Below are positions 53,302 through 63,902 of a stretch of DNA of 64,000 nucleotides, piece by piece (the first letter of the stretch is position 1; the number at the start of each line of letters is the position of its first letter). The notes under the pieces were generated by a model. That model was not told where the DNA came from. It ran no database searches and was given only the letters and a program-made list of their open reading frames with translations. This DNA is from Imperialibacter roseus. GTDB lineage: Bacteria > Bacteroidota > Bacteroidia > Cytophagales > Cyclobacteriaceae. The position numbers were made by a program, and so were the translations under genes. The stretch spans positions 5,970,501 to 6,034,500 of the forward strand of contig NZ_CP136051.1 of NCBI RefSeq assembly GCF_032999765.1, written 5' to 3'.

Positions 53302-56300
53302 CTACTCTTTTATAAACTTCTTTGCCTGCGGCCTTCCATCCAGGTCGAGAATGAGCACGTAGACCCCTTTTGACAATTCACTAACATCCAGTTGGATCTC
53401 ACCATCCTTGTATATCACATCAACAGCATATGATCGTCCTGATAAATCGGTGATAGAGATGCCGGAATTTTGGTTGATTAACGACCCGGTCAGGTTGACT
53501 ATCTTTGAAACGGGGTTAGGGTAGAGTACGAAAGACGCCCCTAGATCTAAACTTTTGGCAGCCAACAATCTATTTTTGAGTATTTCAAATGTAAAGACTT
53601 CACTTACTGTCGCCCCTTTACCGTCACCTGCTGTTACAGTAATAAAACTGAACCCGTTTCCTATCTCCTTGATAGTTAATAGCTCTCCTTCGATAAATGC
53701 GACCGCAACCTCTTCTTTACTGCTTTCTACGCTATAGATCAGCATGTCTCCATCCATATCAGCAAATGTTTCCGAAATATCATACGACACAGTCCCGACA
53801 CCTTCTGCTTCTGCATGGTCTTCCAGAGGAACTACCACGATTGGACTGCTGTTGATCGTTAAAACAAAATCAGTTGGCGTACTGTGACCATTTCGGTCAG
53901 TCGCCAGAAGTGTAACAGTCGTTTTGCCGTTGGCGATCTCCTGGATTTTCATTACATCACCGCTGATATTTACTTCGGCAACCGCTACATCACTCAACGA
54001 CACATCATAAAACATGTCCCTACCGCTGTTGTTTTTAAACACTTCGGTAAGGTTTATCTCAGCCTTATCAAACCCTTCCTGAAAAAGCTGGTCTTCGATG
54101 GGGTTCTCCAAAGAAAAAAGAGCTGTCATTGTGTAGTCGAAAAAAGTCTCAACTGTGCCGCCGTGTCCATCGTCGGCCGACACGTTGACCGTAGCTGACC
54201 CAGGGGCATTGTAAGTAAAATTTAAGTAGATCCCCTCGGCCCACACAAACACAACACTTTCATCATTGCTGCTGGCTTCAAATGTCAGCAAATCAGCGTC
54301 AACATCTGAGAAAAAATTCGTAAGGAGAATGCTTGAACGTGGGGTTCCCTCAAGAATGTTGATATCTTCTATGGGACCAGCAACAACCGGCCAGGTATTC
54401 ACCCTGAAATTGAAGGCCATCTCAACCTGTCCTGAATGGCCATCATCTGCGGTTATGGTTATGTCGGTATTTCCCATTTCCTTTTCGAATATTGTAAGTA
54501 CTGAGCCAGCCAAACTAGTTCCCACTATGGCGTTGTCCGCTACGGCAACACTAAAAGTCAGGACGTCACCGTCAGGGTCTTCAAATACACCTACTAGGTT
54601 GAAGGTTTGTTCACCGAAACCTGTGTCCCCTCTAGCGTCACTAATAGCGCTTAGAACAAAGGGATCCTCGTTGACATCAACGATGTTGATCACAAAAACC
54701 TTCGAAAATTTTAGCCCGTCGGAGTCTTCCACCGTGATATTGATTTCATAGGCAAGGGTGTCCTCGAAATTGAACACTTCTGCAGTTAGCAGCTGGTTAT
54801 CCTCGATAGAAAATAAGCTGGCATTTTGTCCTGAAAGATAATACCGGCGCACTCCACGGTTGTCGATATCTACCACCGATAGCAGGCCTACCAGTGATCC
54901 AACCTCCTCATTCTCGCTGACTGATTGATTATCTAGCTCGATGTCTGTCGGGCTGCAAATCTGCCCGGCATCGGCAATTGTCCAACCAAAATCGTCTACT
55001 AACAGCTGCCTGGACTCCATTGCTTCGCAGAAACTAATGTCTGAGGCGCCAAACACCACATCACTTTGCAAAGAAGGCAACGATGACCACCCAGTAAGCA
55101 CCTTGTCATAATTTTCGGTCGACAAGCCAGAGGAAGAAAGCATTTCTTCCATATCGGTTACATTAGAAACGTCCCAATTACTGATGTCCTGATTGAATGC
55201 ATCAGCCACATAAAACATGTAACCCATATCTGTTACTTTGCTTACATCCCATCCCCCGATGTCCTGATTGAAGTGACGGTTCTGTCGAAACATCCATAGC
55301 ATGTTTGAGACATTACCAACCTCCCAGGCACCAATGTTCTGGTTGAACGCTGAGAATGAGAACATATGAGACATATCCTCCACCTTGGACACATCCCAGG
55401 CGGAGATATCCCCATTAAAGTCACTCCTGCTAAACATATCCCTCATAAGCGTAACGTTGCTTACATCCCAGTTACCTATATCACCGTTGAATGAGGATGC
55501 TCCACTGAACATGCTTGCCGCTGTGGTGACATGGCTCATGTCCCAGTTGCTAAGATCCTGATTGAAAGCGGTAGCTCCATAGAAGGTGGAGTTGGCATAG
55601 ACGGCGCTGCCAGTATTCCAGGTACCAATCGGCTGGTTGAAGCTAGTTGCCTGTTGAAACATGCTCGAAATATTCACCACGTTGGCAACATCCCAACCAC
55701 TGATGTCCTGATTAAAGGTTTTAGCGCTCGCAAACATGCCAGACATGTTGGTTACGCCGGACACGTTCCAGCCGGTGATGTCCTGATTAAACAAGGTCGC
55801 ACCATTGAACATATGTTTCATATCGGTTACAGCACTCACGTCCCAGCCTCCAATGGGTTGATTGAACAAGCTGCAACCATTAAACATGCCCGTCATGTCC
55901 TTGACGTTGCTCACATCCCAGCCGCTAAGGTCCTGGTCAAACAGGACAGCTCCTTCCAACATATAGGTCATTTTGGTAGCATGGCTCACGTCCCAGCCGC
56001 CTATGTCCTGATTGAAACTGGCTGCTCCGGAAAACATAGAATTGAAGTTCGTTGCGGCGCCTACATTCCAACTGCCGAGATCCTGATCAAAAGCCGAGGC
56101 ACCATAGAACATAGCGGCAAAACTAGTGACCTGGCTGACGTCCCAGGAAGTAAGGCTGTTATTGAAAGAAGCCGCTTCATAAAAAGCTGCTCCCATAGTG
56201 GTGACGTTACTTACATTCCAATTCCCAATGGCACCGTTAAAACTGGTCGCCCCATAGAACATATTGGACATCGAGGTAACACCTGCAAGGTTGGGGAGAT

Positions 56301-56712
56301 CTGTGGCGCTCATTGTCAGGTTTGTGCACCGGTAAAACGCACCTGACATCGAAACCCAGGCAATAGAGCCCCACTGGCTGATATCAATGATCTTCTCCCG
56401 GTCACCTCCGTGTATCGAGTTACTAAAAGAGATCTGAGGAAAAGTGCCTGAGATCTCCACCTTGTAGGTGCCCGCTGCAGGAAAGGTGATGGTATGGACA
56501 CCTGTTATTCCACTGGCTGTCCCATTCACTTCAGAATTAGTAATATCTTCCCAATAGATGTCGTAGTTGTAGCTTGTACCGTCCGCCGGAATCCTGATCT
56601 GGTTATCTTCTGAGCTCCCCGGGTTGTCCGTTTTCCAAACGGTAATAAATGGCTGCGCAGAAAGTTCGGCCGTGCCAAAGGCCAGGGTCAAAAGCAGGAG
56701 AAGTGATCTCAT
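53302..56712 (-). CDS. T9SS-secreted DUF285/BspA-type repeat protein
   Basis: A 1136-residue surface or secreted protein. Signal peptide MRSLLLLLTLAFGTAELSAQ; the ATG at 56712 is chosen over an in-frame extension to 56829. Residues about 155-530 are 15 consecutive 25-residue DUF285 repeats, typically FNQDIGGWDVSNVTDMxxMF. Then come a cadherin-like domain (590-690, FSIEDNQL and VEDSDGLKF) and several Ig-like/cadherin-type domains (DPDGDVLTFSV). The C-terminal tail LYPNPVSKIVNLTGSL and GVYVLILDL is a type IX secretion sorting domain. Probable adhesin or matrix protein. Confidence 0.92.
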   Translation of the reverse strand: MRSLLLLLTLAFGTAELSAQPFITVWKTDNPGSSEDNQIRIPADGTSYNYDIYWEDITNSEVNGTASGITGVHTITFPAAGTYKVEISGTFPQISFSNSIHGGDREKIIDISQWGSIAWVSMSGAFYRCTNLTMSATDLPNLAGVTSMSNMFYGATSFNGAIGNWNVSNVTTMGAAFYEAASFNNSLTSWDVSQVTSFAAMFYGASAFDQDLGSWNVGAATNFNSMFSGAASFNQDIGGWDVSHATKMTYMLEGAVLFDQDLSGWDVSNVKDMTGMFNGCSLFNQPIGGWDVSAVTDMKHMFNGATLFNQDITGWNVSGVTNMSGMFASAKTFNQDISGWDVANVVNISSMFQQATSFNQPIGTWNTGSAVYANSTFYGATAFNQDLSNWDMSHVTTAASMFSGASSFNGDIGNWDVSNVTLMRDMFSRSDFNGDISAWDVSKVEDMSHMFSFSAFNQNIGAWEVGNVSNMLWMFRQNRHFNQDIGGWDVSKVTDMGYMFYVADAFNQDISNWDVSNVTDMEEMLSSSGLSTENYDKVLTGWSSLPSLQSDVVFGASDISFCEAMESRQLLVDDFGWTIADAGQICSPTDIELDNQSVSENEEVGSLVGLLSVVDIDNRGVRRYYLSGQNASLFSIEDNQLLTAEVFNFEDTLAYEINITVEDSDGLKFSKVFVINIVDVNEDPFVLSAISDARGDTGFGEQTFNLVGVFEDPDGDVLTFSVAVADNAIVGTSLAGSVLTIFEKEMGNTDITITADDGHSGQVEMAFNFRVNTWPVVAGPIEDINILEGTPRSSILLTNFFSDVDADLLTFEASSNDESVVFVWAEGIYLNFTYNAPGSATVNVSADDGHGGTVETFFDYTMTALFSLENPIEDQLFQEGFDKAEINLTEVFKNNSGRDMFYDVSLSDVAVAEVNISGDVMKIQEIANGKTTVTLLATDRNGHSTPTDFVLTINSSPIVVVPLEDHAEAEGVGTVSYDISETFADMDGDMLIYSVESSKEEVAVAFIEGELLTIKEIGNGFSFITVTAGDGKGATVSEVFTFEILKNRLLAAKSLDLGASFVLYPNPVSKIVNLTGSLINQNSGISITDLSGRSYAVDVIYKDGEIQLDVSELSKGVYVLILDLDGRPQAKKFIKE

Positions 56713-56832
56713 AAAACGTATCTTGTTTAAATGGTTGTTTCTTTTTGGTAAAAATTGCTTGCTGCCAATCGGCGGTTCCAGTTCATTGCCGTTGAAGGTG
56801 ATGGCATAGTTTGGGGAGTTTGATTGCATACC

Positions 56833-59800
56833 CTACAAATTCATTTGAAAATCCTTGTTAATCCCGAAGCTGAATACCAGTATCTGCAAGTGGCCATTCA
56901 CCTTGCCATATAAAATGCTGGGAGCAGGGTTGAATCTCATATTGGCATTGGCAGCCAGGTAAATGTCTACCAGAGTAATAGTGCCAGTATTTCCCGACAC
57001 TTTCTTTTTATACTGGGCGTATATCTGTGCCCATAACTCCAGCCACAGCCCTGCTTCCTGCAATTGGAAGCTGGGATTGTACTGCGCAATTACCTGCACG
57101 CCGGCTGCCGCACCCGCCTCTATCACCAGGTCAAACGCTGCCACCACGATGTCGATGTGAATTGGGTCCGGCCGGAACATGAATTCCAATCCCAGCCCCA
57201 GATTGGCGGTGTTTTGGTTGAGGTCGAGCCAGCCCGTTGGGCCAAAGCCGGCGCAGTTCAGGATAAACTTGAGTCGCTCCTGCTGGCTGCCCAAAGCTAC
57301 CCTCCAGGCGCCGGGCTTCACATCCACAAGCAAGCTACCCTGGGCACAAAGCACCCCTGGCTTTTCAAAAGAAGCGGCCAGGTGCCCGAAGAAATGTTGT
57401 TCTGCCGAGTTATACTTTAAAGCGATGGTGCCCTTGATCACAGCTGTTTGATCGATGGTCATGACTTGCGGAACACTGCTAAGCATCTGGCCATTGCCAA
57501 GGAAGTCAACCGTAAAATCGCCCGTGGTAGCCACGTCCATTTGCGCATCGATTTCCAGCCGGAGCATTTTACCATTTTGAGGCCCAAAAGCCACCATGTG
57601 TAGGTAAGCCCCATAGTTGTTGTTTGCATCCGGCACAATACCCTCCAACCCATTGGCCGCCATGTGGCGGTAAACTCTCCCTTGCAAAGCCACTATTTTG
57701 ACTACCCCGAGCTCTATTTCGTCAGTCACTTCCTTGATCGTTGAGGGCTGCATCGGTTGCCCCATTTTGTCGGCGTCGGCAGGTTCCCCAGGGTTAGGTG
57801 GAGGACCTCCACTTCCAACCTCAGCCATCCAGAAGCTCACATTATCCTTTCTTCCGCTCATAAAGGCGAGTTGTATGTGGAAGGGCTTCGGGACTTTCAC
57901 AAAGGCGTCTATATCTTTGGCCGACCATGAGTCACCATACTGAGGATGCCCTTTTCTGAAGTGAATAATTCCATTGAGGTCAAGCGCCGGGGAGCGCACA
58001 CTGATGGGGATGGGATCGAAAAGCAAATCCTTCGGGTTAGCCCCCGACAGGAGCTTCCCGCCCACAGCAGCGAAGTCTACCGGTATTGAGATGCCAACGT
58101 TATCACCAAGAAGATTGTTGACCAACTCGTTGCCCGCAGCCGACACCTTCTGCCTGACTGCCCCGGCCACCGCCTCCAACGCACCCTGCTTGATTTGATT
58201 GAGAATTCGATCTGCGCTTATGTTGGCTATCAAATCTTGCCCTACACTTTTGATAGCCTCCAGCATCTTGTCCATGTCGACCTGAGCACCCAGCTCGTCG
58301 CCTATGCTTTTGAGTTCATCGTCGAACCCATCAAGAACCCCCTCCATAATTTCAGAAGGGTTCTGGTCTTGATTGAGGGCTCCCAGCACCACGTTTTCGG
58401 CTGTTTGCCTGACCAGTCGTCTGGCCCGGTCATTCAAATTAGTGCTTATAAAAGAAGTGACTGGAAATACGATATTTTGATTAACCGATGAATTGAGAGC
58501 TAACGTAAGTTCATTCACTATGGCCTCTCTGGTGGAGTTGGCTACTGCTTCTACTATTAAAGAAGCGTCTGGAGCATCCTGGGAGAGGCTTGCTATTACA
58601 TCTGAAGAAACTGTGGAAATAATTGCTGTCACTGCCTGATCCACTTCCTGCTTCACCGAGCTGGTTAGCTGGTTGGCTTGTCCTATGATCACACCATTTA
58701 TATTATTGGTGGCCTGCTCTACTTTCATCAAAAATCCATCTCCCAAAGAAGCGACTTTATCTATAGCAAAATTGGTAGCAAATCGCTTCAGCTCTGCAAC
58801 TATGTCTGATATGTTGTCGAAATCCTCCTCGCTATTCTGAATCTGCTCAATCAACCCATCTACAACTGTGGGATCGTTAGCCAACTCCCGGAAAAGCTCT
58901 AAATAGGCCAATAGACGCTCTTTGCGGTCGGCAATGGCCTCATAATCAATTTCGGCGGGTTCCTCAGGCGCACTGACCAGCGACGCTAGATCGTGTGCCT
59001 GCCCACCCAGTCCGCCTGAGGCAGATGCAATCAAATCGACTGTGGTGGATTTCAAGGCCTCGGTTTGCTGTTCTACCTTTTGGGTGAGGTCTTCCTCCAG
59101 GGCCGCCAGCTCTTCCTCCAATTGATCAAGGCCATTTTGAGCTGACGCCAGGTTGAATGCTCCCTGCGTAGGCGCTGGCATATAGCTCTTGTCCAGCATG
59201 GCATTTTCAACCATGGAATAGAGGTTGAATGCGGGTGCCCCATCATCACCACTTACGTCCTCACCCATCACCACTTTTCCAGAAATGGCGAAACCGTAGT
59301 AGTTTTGGGTTCGGCCCGCACTAAGGGCATCGATCGTCACCGGATACCCTCTAAAGGTAGCATTGACCTGATTAGTAAGTGCCAAAACCCCTTCCGGCAC
59401 ATAAAAGCCTACCCGGTAGTCTCCCCACACGTTGAAATTATTGACTCCGCTTAACGTTACGCCAACGGACGGCCATGTCACATCCATTGTCAGTTGGAGA
59501 TGGTCATTATTAGCCATTTCTCCTCTTTTGATGGTGAGGTCAACGGCCAGCTCTCCGCCTTCCGGATTGAAACGGAACGTTTTGTTGTTCAGGTTGGCCA
59601 ACGTTCCTGGTCGGAACCCTCTATCGTACAGTTGCGATTGGAACTCAAAAGGTACCCCTGTGTCGATGAAAGGCACCAGAAAATTCCCCTCCAGCCTGCT
59701 GGTCTCATTGGCTTGCTGATTGTTGATGTCCAGTGTAAGCCGGGTGAAGTTGGCGGGAAACGTATTGAATTCCCCGGCCACATCGAACTGCAAATCATGC

Positions 59801-61926
59801 TTCAGGGTAAAACCCTCTCCGGTGACCCCAACCAGGCTATTCGGGGATGTATTCAGATCAATAACGCTTCCGAGCTCACTGCTGAGTGCAAACTGCCCAG
59901 CGCCATCCATCGCTTTTGCAATTTTCAGCGTAGACTGCTCAATGTAAACCCCTTTCCAGTAAGGCTGACCGGCAAACTTCCCAGGAGATGACGAGTCATC
60001 CAGGTCAATAATGCTTTTGCCGGGAAGCAATTCCATGCCCGTGCCCGCTATTATTCTTAGCGGCACGGCATTGGTTGAGTCTGATACCTCTATTAACCTA
60101 AGATTGTCGACCTGATTAAAAGCCCAGGTAGCACTACTCCCTGTGACTGATTTTGCCGAAGGAGCAGTCAGCGTTCCATCAAAGCCAAACCAATACTGAC
60201 TGTCGAAGATCACCACTGTGCTGGTAGGAGAAAGGTCGAGCCTGAAAAACTGAGGATCCAGTAGCTCGAAAGAGTTACTGTTGGTGAGGTTGGCTACTCC
60301 TGAAAGCCGAAAATCGTTAAAGTCGGAAGCGAACCTCTCCGATGTGACTTTTCCAATGCCCGATGAGAGCAAAGGAAACGGCAGGTCCCAGGAGAAACTC
60401 CCCTCGACAAACAAACCATCCTTTGTTATTTTGTAATTGGTTGCCAGAAAAGCAGCCTCACCGTCTGCCTCATTGCCTGGGGTAAGCTCGAAGGCAATGG
60501 GACTAGTTTCAATATTAATTTCTCCCCCGATCAGGTATGCTGAATATCCCGACTGACGCAACTGTATGTTTTCAAATGCTATAGAAGTCCACACTTCCTC
60601 TCTTGAAAGCCGCACTCTCCCCGTCCCCGAAAAGCTAGCGAAGTCCTTATTCGTGATATTGTCCACCTCAATTCTGTGACCTGCTGCGTAAAACCTTTCT
60701 ACCAATGGCGGCCCGTAGAATACTGAGATATCACTTTTCGCTACTTCCAGCCCGTTAGTATAGCCTTTTATCTGCCAAACGTAACCAGAGTCTATGTCCG
60801 GGTAGGGCAAAAGCTCTGATTTGGGGTAGTTGGTAAAGTTCTCGCTTATCAATTTGTAGTACCATTGTGAGTTTTTCCTGAGAGCATCTTCCGGAGACTC
60901 TCCTGGAGACAGCGGTTTGATATTAATTTCGTAATTAACCCCCTGCTCGGGCGCCCTCGATGTAAGTGCATTCCACCTGACTACAGCCGGAATCTGTCTT
61001 CTGAAACTATGACCATATGGTGGGCTGGTAAGTTCGATTTTCCCACCAGTAGGCCAACCATAGTAAAGCAGCCTAAACTCACTGTAGCCATTATTCTTAT
61101 ATCTGTCTTTACCGTCTGCATCAATGGCCTGCACTCTGTACACATAGGCCTTTCCTGCCTCTAACAAAGGATCAACGGGCCCATAGGTGTAGTTGGTATT
61201 TTGCAGTAAATCACTTTGAAAGACTTGAAGCGCCTGCCCGTTTTGCACGGCGCTTAGGGGGTTGGCGCCCGGCTCCGTCAGCTCCCACATAGTGAGCTGG
61301 AAATCAGTACCCATGGTATTGTTAGCACTTGCTGTATTAAATAACTGCCACGTGATGGGAAAGGTAGTGGTTGTGGCGGGATCGAGAAACTCGCTGTCGG
61401 CAGGGCTAATCAGCCTGGGGGGATCCAACAATTGTATCCAGACGTTAGCGCAGCTTTCCTGGGATAACAGCTCACCCGTATTATAGTCCAATACCTGAAG
61501 GCAAATCGAATACATTCCTTCTGGCAACCTGCCAGAGTTAATAATTTGACTCGTATTCCTGCCACTCACATTGAGGTTATTGAAGTTAAAATACTCTGCC
61601 CAGTCAGAACCGCTGAAAATATAGGGCACGCCGGGCAGGACGGTGATGGGAGCAGATGGTGTAAAACCGTTTTTCGTGCGGAGCCGCACGTCCATGCTTT
61701 CGATAGACAGCCTTAGTTTAAAAGTCCACGACGCTTCGTTGAAGTCATTGAAAACAATATTGCCGGTGAGCCGGTTGCTTCCCTCTGCCGTATAGTCGCT
61801 GAGATACACCGAATAGGGCGCTGGCAATACGGGCTGGATATCGGCAGGGTAGCGCTGCACCTGGGCCGTTACCCCATGCACAAAAAATACCAGCCAGGCA
61901 GCCATCAAAAGCCGCCGCCCTGCCAT
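56833..61926 (-). CDS. Very large exported multidomain protein (TANFOR-like N-terminus)
   Basis: A 1697-residue protein with signal peptide MAGRRLLMAAWLVFFVHGVT; the ATG at 61926 is preferred, but a GTG at 61971 is possible. The N-terminal 400 residues have beta-sandwich and fibronectin-III-like domains and start with YPADIQPVLPAPYSVYLSDY, a segment I recall from Bacteroidota proteins annotated TANFOR. The middle to about 930 is beta-rich. Residues 930-1275 are helical with coiled-coil character (LDQLEEELAALEEDLTQKVE). The C-terminal 420 residues are beta-rich and end FSFGINKDFQMNL without a typical T9SS tail. Function unknown. Confidence 0.85.
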   Translation of the reverse strand: MAGRRLLMAAWLVFFVHGVTAQVQRYPADIQPVLPAPYSVYLSDYTAEGSNRLTGNIVFNDFNEASWTFKLRLSIESMDVRLRTKNGFTPSAPITVLPGVPYIFSGSDWAEYFNFNNLNVSGRNTSQIINSGRLPEGMYSICLQVLDYNTGELLSQESCANVWIQLLDPPRLISPADSEFLDPATTTTFPITWQLFNTASANNTMGTDFQLTMWELTEPGANPLSAVQNGQALQVFQSDLLQNTNYTYGPVDPLLEAGKAYVYRVQAIDADGKDRYKNNGYSEFRLLYYGWPTGGKIELTSPPYGHSFRRQIPAVVRWNALTSRAPEQGVNYEINIKPLSPGESPEDALRKNSQWYYKLISENFTNYPKSELLPYPDIDSGYVWQIKGYTNGLEVAKSDISVFYGPPLVERFYAAGHRIEVDNITNKDFASFSGTGRVRLSREEVWTSIAFENIQLRQSGYSAYLIGGEINIETSPIAFELTPGNEADGEAAFLATNYKITKDGLFVEGSFSWDLPFPLLSSGIGKVTSERFASDFNDFRLSGVANLTNSNSFELLDPQFFRLDLSPTSTVVIFDSQYWFGFDGTLTAPSAKSVTGSSATWAFNQVDNLRLIEVSDSTNAVPLRIIAGTGMELLPGKSIIDLDDSSSPGKFAGQPYWKGVYIEQSTLKIAKAMDGAGQFALSSELGSVIDLNTSPNSLVGVTGEGFTLKHDLQFDVAGEFNTFPANFTRLTLDINNQQANETSRLEGNFLVPFIDTGVPFEFQSQLYDRGFRPGTLANLNNKTFRFNPEGGELAVDLTIKRGEMANNDHLQLTMDVTWPSVGVTLSGVNNFNVWGDYRVGFYVPEGVLALTNQVNATFRGYPVTIDALSAGRTQNYYGFAISGKVVMGEDVSGDDGAPAFNLYSMVENAMLDKSYMPAPTQGAFNLASAQNGLDQLEEELAALEEDLTQKVEQQTEALKSTTVDLIASASGGLGGQAHDLASLVSAPEEPAEIDYEAIADRKERLLAYLELFRELANDPTVVDGLIEQIQNSEEDFDNISDIVAELKRFATNFAIDKVASLGDGFLMKVEQATNNINGVIIGQANQLTSSVKQEVDQAVTAIISTVSSDVIASLSQDAPDASLIVEAVANSTREAIVNELTLALNSSVNQNIVFPVTSFISTNLNDRARRLVRQTAENVVLGALNQDQNPSEIMEGVLDGFDDELKSIGDELGAQVDMDKMLEAIKSVGQDLIANISADRILNQIKQGALEAVAGAVRQKVSAAGNELVNNLLGDNVGISIPVDFAAVGGKLLSGANPKDLLFDPIPISVRSPALDLNGIIHFRKGHPQYGDSWSAKDIDAFVKVPKPFHIQLAFMSGRKDNVSFWMAEVGSGGPPPNPGEPADADKMGQPMQPSTIKEVTDEIELGVVKIVALQGRVYRHMAANGLEGIVPDANNNYGAYLHMVAFGPQNGKMLRLEIDAQMDVATTGDFTVDFLGNGQMLSSVPQVMTIDQTAVIKGTIALKYNSAEQHFFGHLAASFEKPGVLCAQGSLLVDVKPGAWRVALGSQQERLKFILNCAGFGPTGWLDLNQNTANLGLGLEFMFRPDPIHIDIVVAAFDLVIEAGAAAGVQVIAQYNPSFQLQEAGLWLELWAQIYAQYKKKVSGNTGTITLVDIYLAANANMRFNPAPSILYGKVNGHLQILVFSFGINKDFQMNL

Positions 61927-61985
61927 CGCCGGACACTTTGTTTGGTTTGATATGTTTTGCCTTCTATTCACTTCAACTATGTCTT

Positions 61986-63902
61986 TTACAGGTCATAACA
62001 GGCCACCCTGTCGTCAGCCGACTTCAAAAACACCTTTTTGCCAATGGGATCGATGGAGAAATCTGGGGTACGGTCGTTGGTCACAATTTGCCCTTCCTCT
62101 TCGCCCGTCAAAATATTGATCTTCACAAAGCCGATGCTATGATCCTTTTTCGTGAGTATTAGCTTGTAGGTATCAGTGCCTGCCTGCTCCCCAAACCTGG
62201 CCTGGGCCATAGCCCCCAGGCCTCCGGTCACGTCTCTGGTAAAAGTGGCCACCGTCATTTGCTTCTGGGCCTTTCTGGTAAAATCGTCGTTGCCCTGAAG
62301 GGCTCCCTGCATGCCATAGCCAATAGAAGAAGCCCCATAGGCAAAGCTGGTGAGGGCCGTGCCGGCACCCAGCACACCGAGTGCCAGCTTAGCACCAAAG
62401 CTTTGTTCCGGAGCGGGATAAAACTTGTGGTAGCCAACCCTACCGCTCTTGCTTATCAACATGGCATTTTGATTACCTGTGAGCAGGTAGCCGTTGGGCA
62501 ATAGTTGCAGGCCCGTAGGCAATTCCCCCCTGAAGGCAAAGTTGGAGGTGATTTCCACCCAATCCTGTTGGTCGGGCATTACCCGCACCAGCTTGCCTTT
62601 GATATACATCACAAAGCTGCCGTCCTCGTCCTGCACCACACTGATGGGCACCTCTCCAGCCGATAAATATTTGTCACCATTCCACATAAAGGTGCCGTCG
62701 TCGAGGTTAAGAAAATTGGTTTCTTGTTCGCTGATGAAGAAGAGGGCGTTTCCGTACTGTTTGTAGTAAGTCAACCGCCCATTGATGACTGGTCGTTTTT
62801 TCCACATCGGCTCACCAGCGTCGTTCACAAAATTGATATAGGCCCTGCCCACACCATCCATCATGGCATAGCCCAGGCCTTTGTCGGTCACAAACACCCC
62901 GGCATTCTTTTCGCCGCCCGTGCCCATTTTTTCCTTTTTCCACAGGTGATCCCCCGTGGCGTAGTCAATTTTGCCGGAGCTAAACGTTTGAAAGAGCAAA
63001 AAATCATTTTCGCCCAAGGCGACCCCGCTGTATTTGGCCTTGGAATACTCCACCGGCTTTTTCCATACTTCCCCGCCGCTGCTGAGGTCGAGGGCATCCA
63101 CGGCAAAATTACCGGCAGTGCCGCTGGCAAGGCCAATTTGCTTGCCGGTGTTTTCTTCAAAAAAAGTAGAAGAAGGGGAGCCGCTCACGGCAAACAGCAC
63201 CTGTGCGTTGGGTTGCAAAAACAGGTCGATGTAGTTCTTTTTGGCGTCGGTCTGCCACAGGATGGCCCCGGTGCTGCCGTTCAGCTTATAGAGGTTTTTC
63301 CCCAGGGCGTATACAATATTGCCCTCCGTGTCGATAATGGGTTGGGGTTGCAGGTCTTTGCCTTTGGCCTTTTCGAATTTTGCGTCCCATTTTCTGTCGC
63401 CGGTCACATAGTCAAACATCGTGATGCCATCACCGACCTCGCTGCTGTAGGCAATCATTACCCCACCCGCCTCGGGGATCACCTTCCTGCTGATAATCGA
63501 TCCCAGGGCCTCTTTGGCCGAGTCAAAAATCAGCTTGCCGTTCAGGCCATTGATGATCAGGGTTTGTGACTCGCCGCCCTTGTCGGTAATCAGCACCAGG
63601 GGTGTGCCTTCAATCACCTGGTAATTGGCCTCGGGCACGTTGGTGAGGGTGGTGATTTCCCACAGCTTGCTCCCATCTTCGGGGTTCACCCCATACAGCC
63701 CGTTGTCGCAGGAAGCGATGAGGATACCGTAGTCGTTGATCTGCATCCATTTCAGCTTGCCTGGGAGAGAAATTTCCCAGGAGGGGGTGAGCACCTGTGC
63801 CTCGGCAGCCAGCACCGCCAGGAGTCCGAGTGAAAGGAAGAGACACCGATATGCCGTCCCTACGGGACTTTTTGTTAGTGGATTTGCATTCTGTATTACC
63901 AA
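61986..63902 (-). CDS. Exported PQQ-like beta-propeller protein
   Basis: A 638-residue protein with a signal-like segment (CLFLSLGLLAVLAAEA) and PQQ/beta-propeller repeats with W-containing blades (DGSKLWEITTLT, TGAILWQTDAKK, TGDHLWKKEKM). Near 510-540 a Gly/Ala-rich helix KLALGVLGAGTALTSFAYGA interrupts the blades. The best start codon is a TTG at 63902; the frame stays open to the window edge and its 5' part overlaps the short palindromic repeats. Probably a periplasmic or surface scaffold. Confidence 0.82.
   Translation of the reverse strand: MVIQNANPLTKSPVGTAYRCLFLSLGLLAVLAAEAQVLTPSWEISLPGKLKWMQINDYGILIASCDNGLYGVNPEDGSKLWEITTLTNVPEANYQVIEGTPLVLITDKGGESQTLIINGLNGKLIFDSAKEALGSIISRKVIPEAGGVMIAYSSEVGDGITMFDYVTGDRKWDAKFEKAKGKDLQPQPIIDTEGNIVYALGKNLYKLNGSTGAILWQTDAKKNYIDLFLQPNAQVLFAVSGSPSSTFFEENTGKQIGLASGTAGNFAVDALDLSSGGEVWKKPVEYSKAKYSGVALGENDFLLFQTFSSGKIDYATGDHLWKKEKMGTGGEKNAGVFVTDKGLGYAMMDGVGRAYINFVNDAGEPMWKKRPVINGRLTYYKQYGNALFFISEQETNFLNLDDGTFMWNGDKYLSAGEVPISVVQDEDGSFVMYIKGKLVRVMPDQQDWVEITSNFAFRGELPTGLQLLPNGYLLTGNQNAMLISKSGRVGYHKFYPAPEQSFGAKLALGVLGAGTALTSFAYGASSIGYGMQGALQGNDDFTRKAQKQMTVATFTRDVTGGLGAMAQARFGEQAGTDTYKLILTKKDHSIGFVKINILTGEEEGQIVTNDRTPDFSIDPIGKKVFLKSADDRVACYDL

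Noticed and set aside
55140-56290. Regular DNA repeats resembling a tandem array or CRISPR
   Set aside because: The 75-bp period is coding for 25-residue protein repeats; there are no spacer/repeat boundaries.
55531-56346. 271-codon plus-strand frame opposite the DUF285 repeats
   Set aside because: Its apparent repeats simply mirror the coding repeats on the minus strand.
62724-63569. 281-codon plus-strand frame opposite the beta-propeller gene
   Set aside because: Antisense shadow of repeated blades; no recognisable protein.
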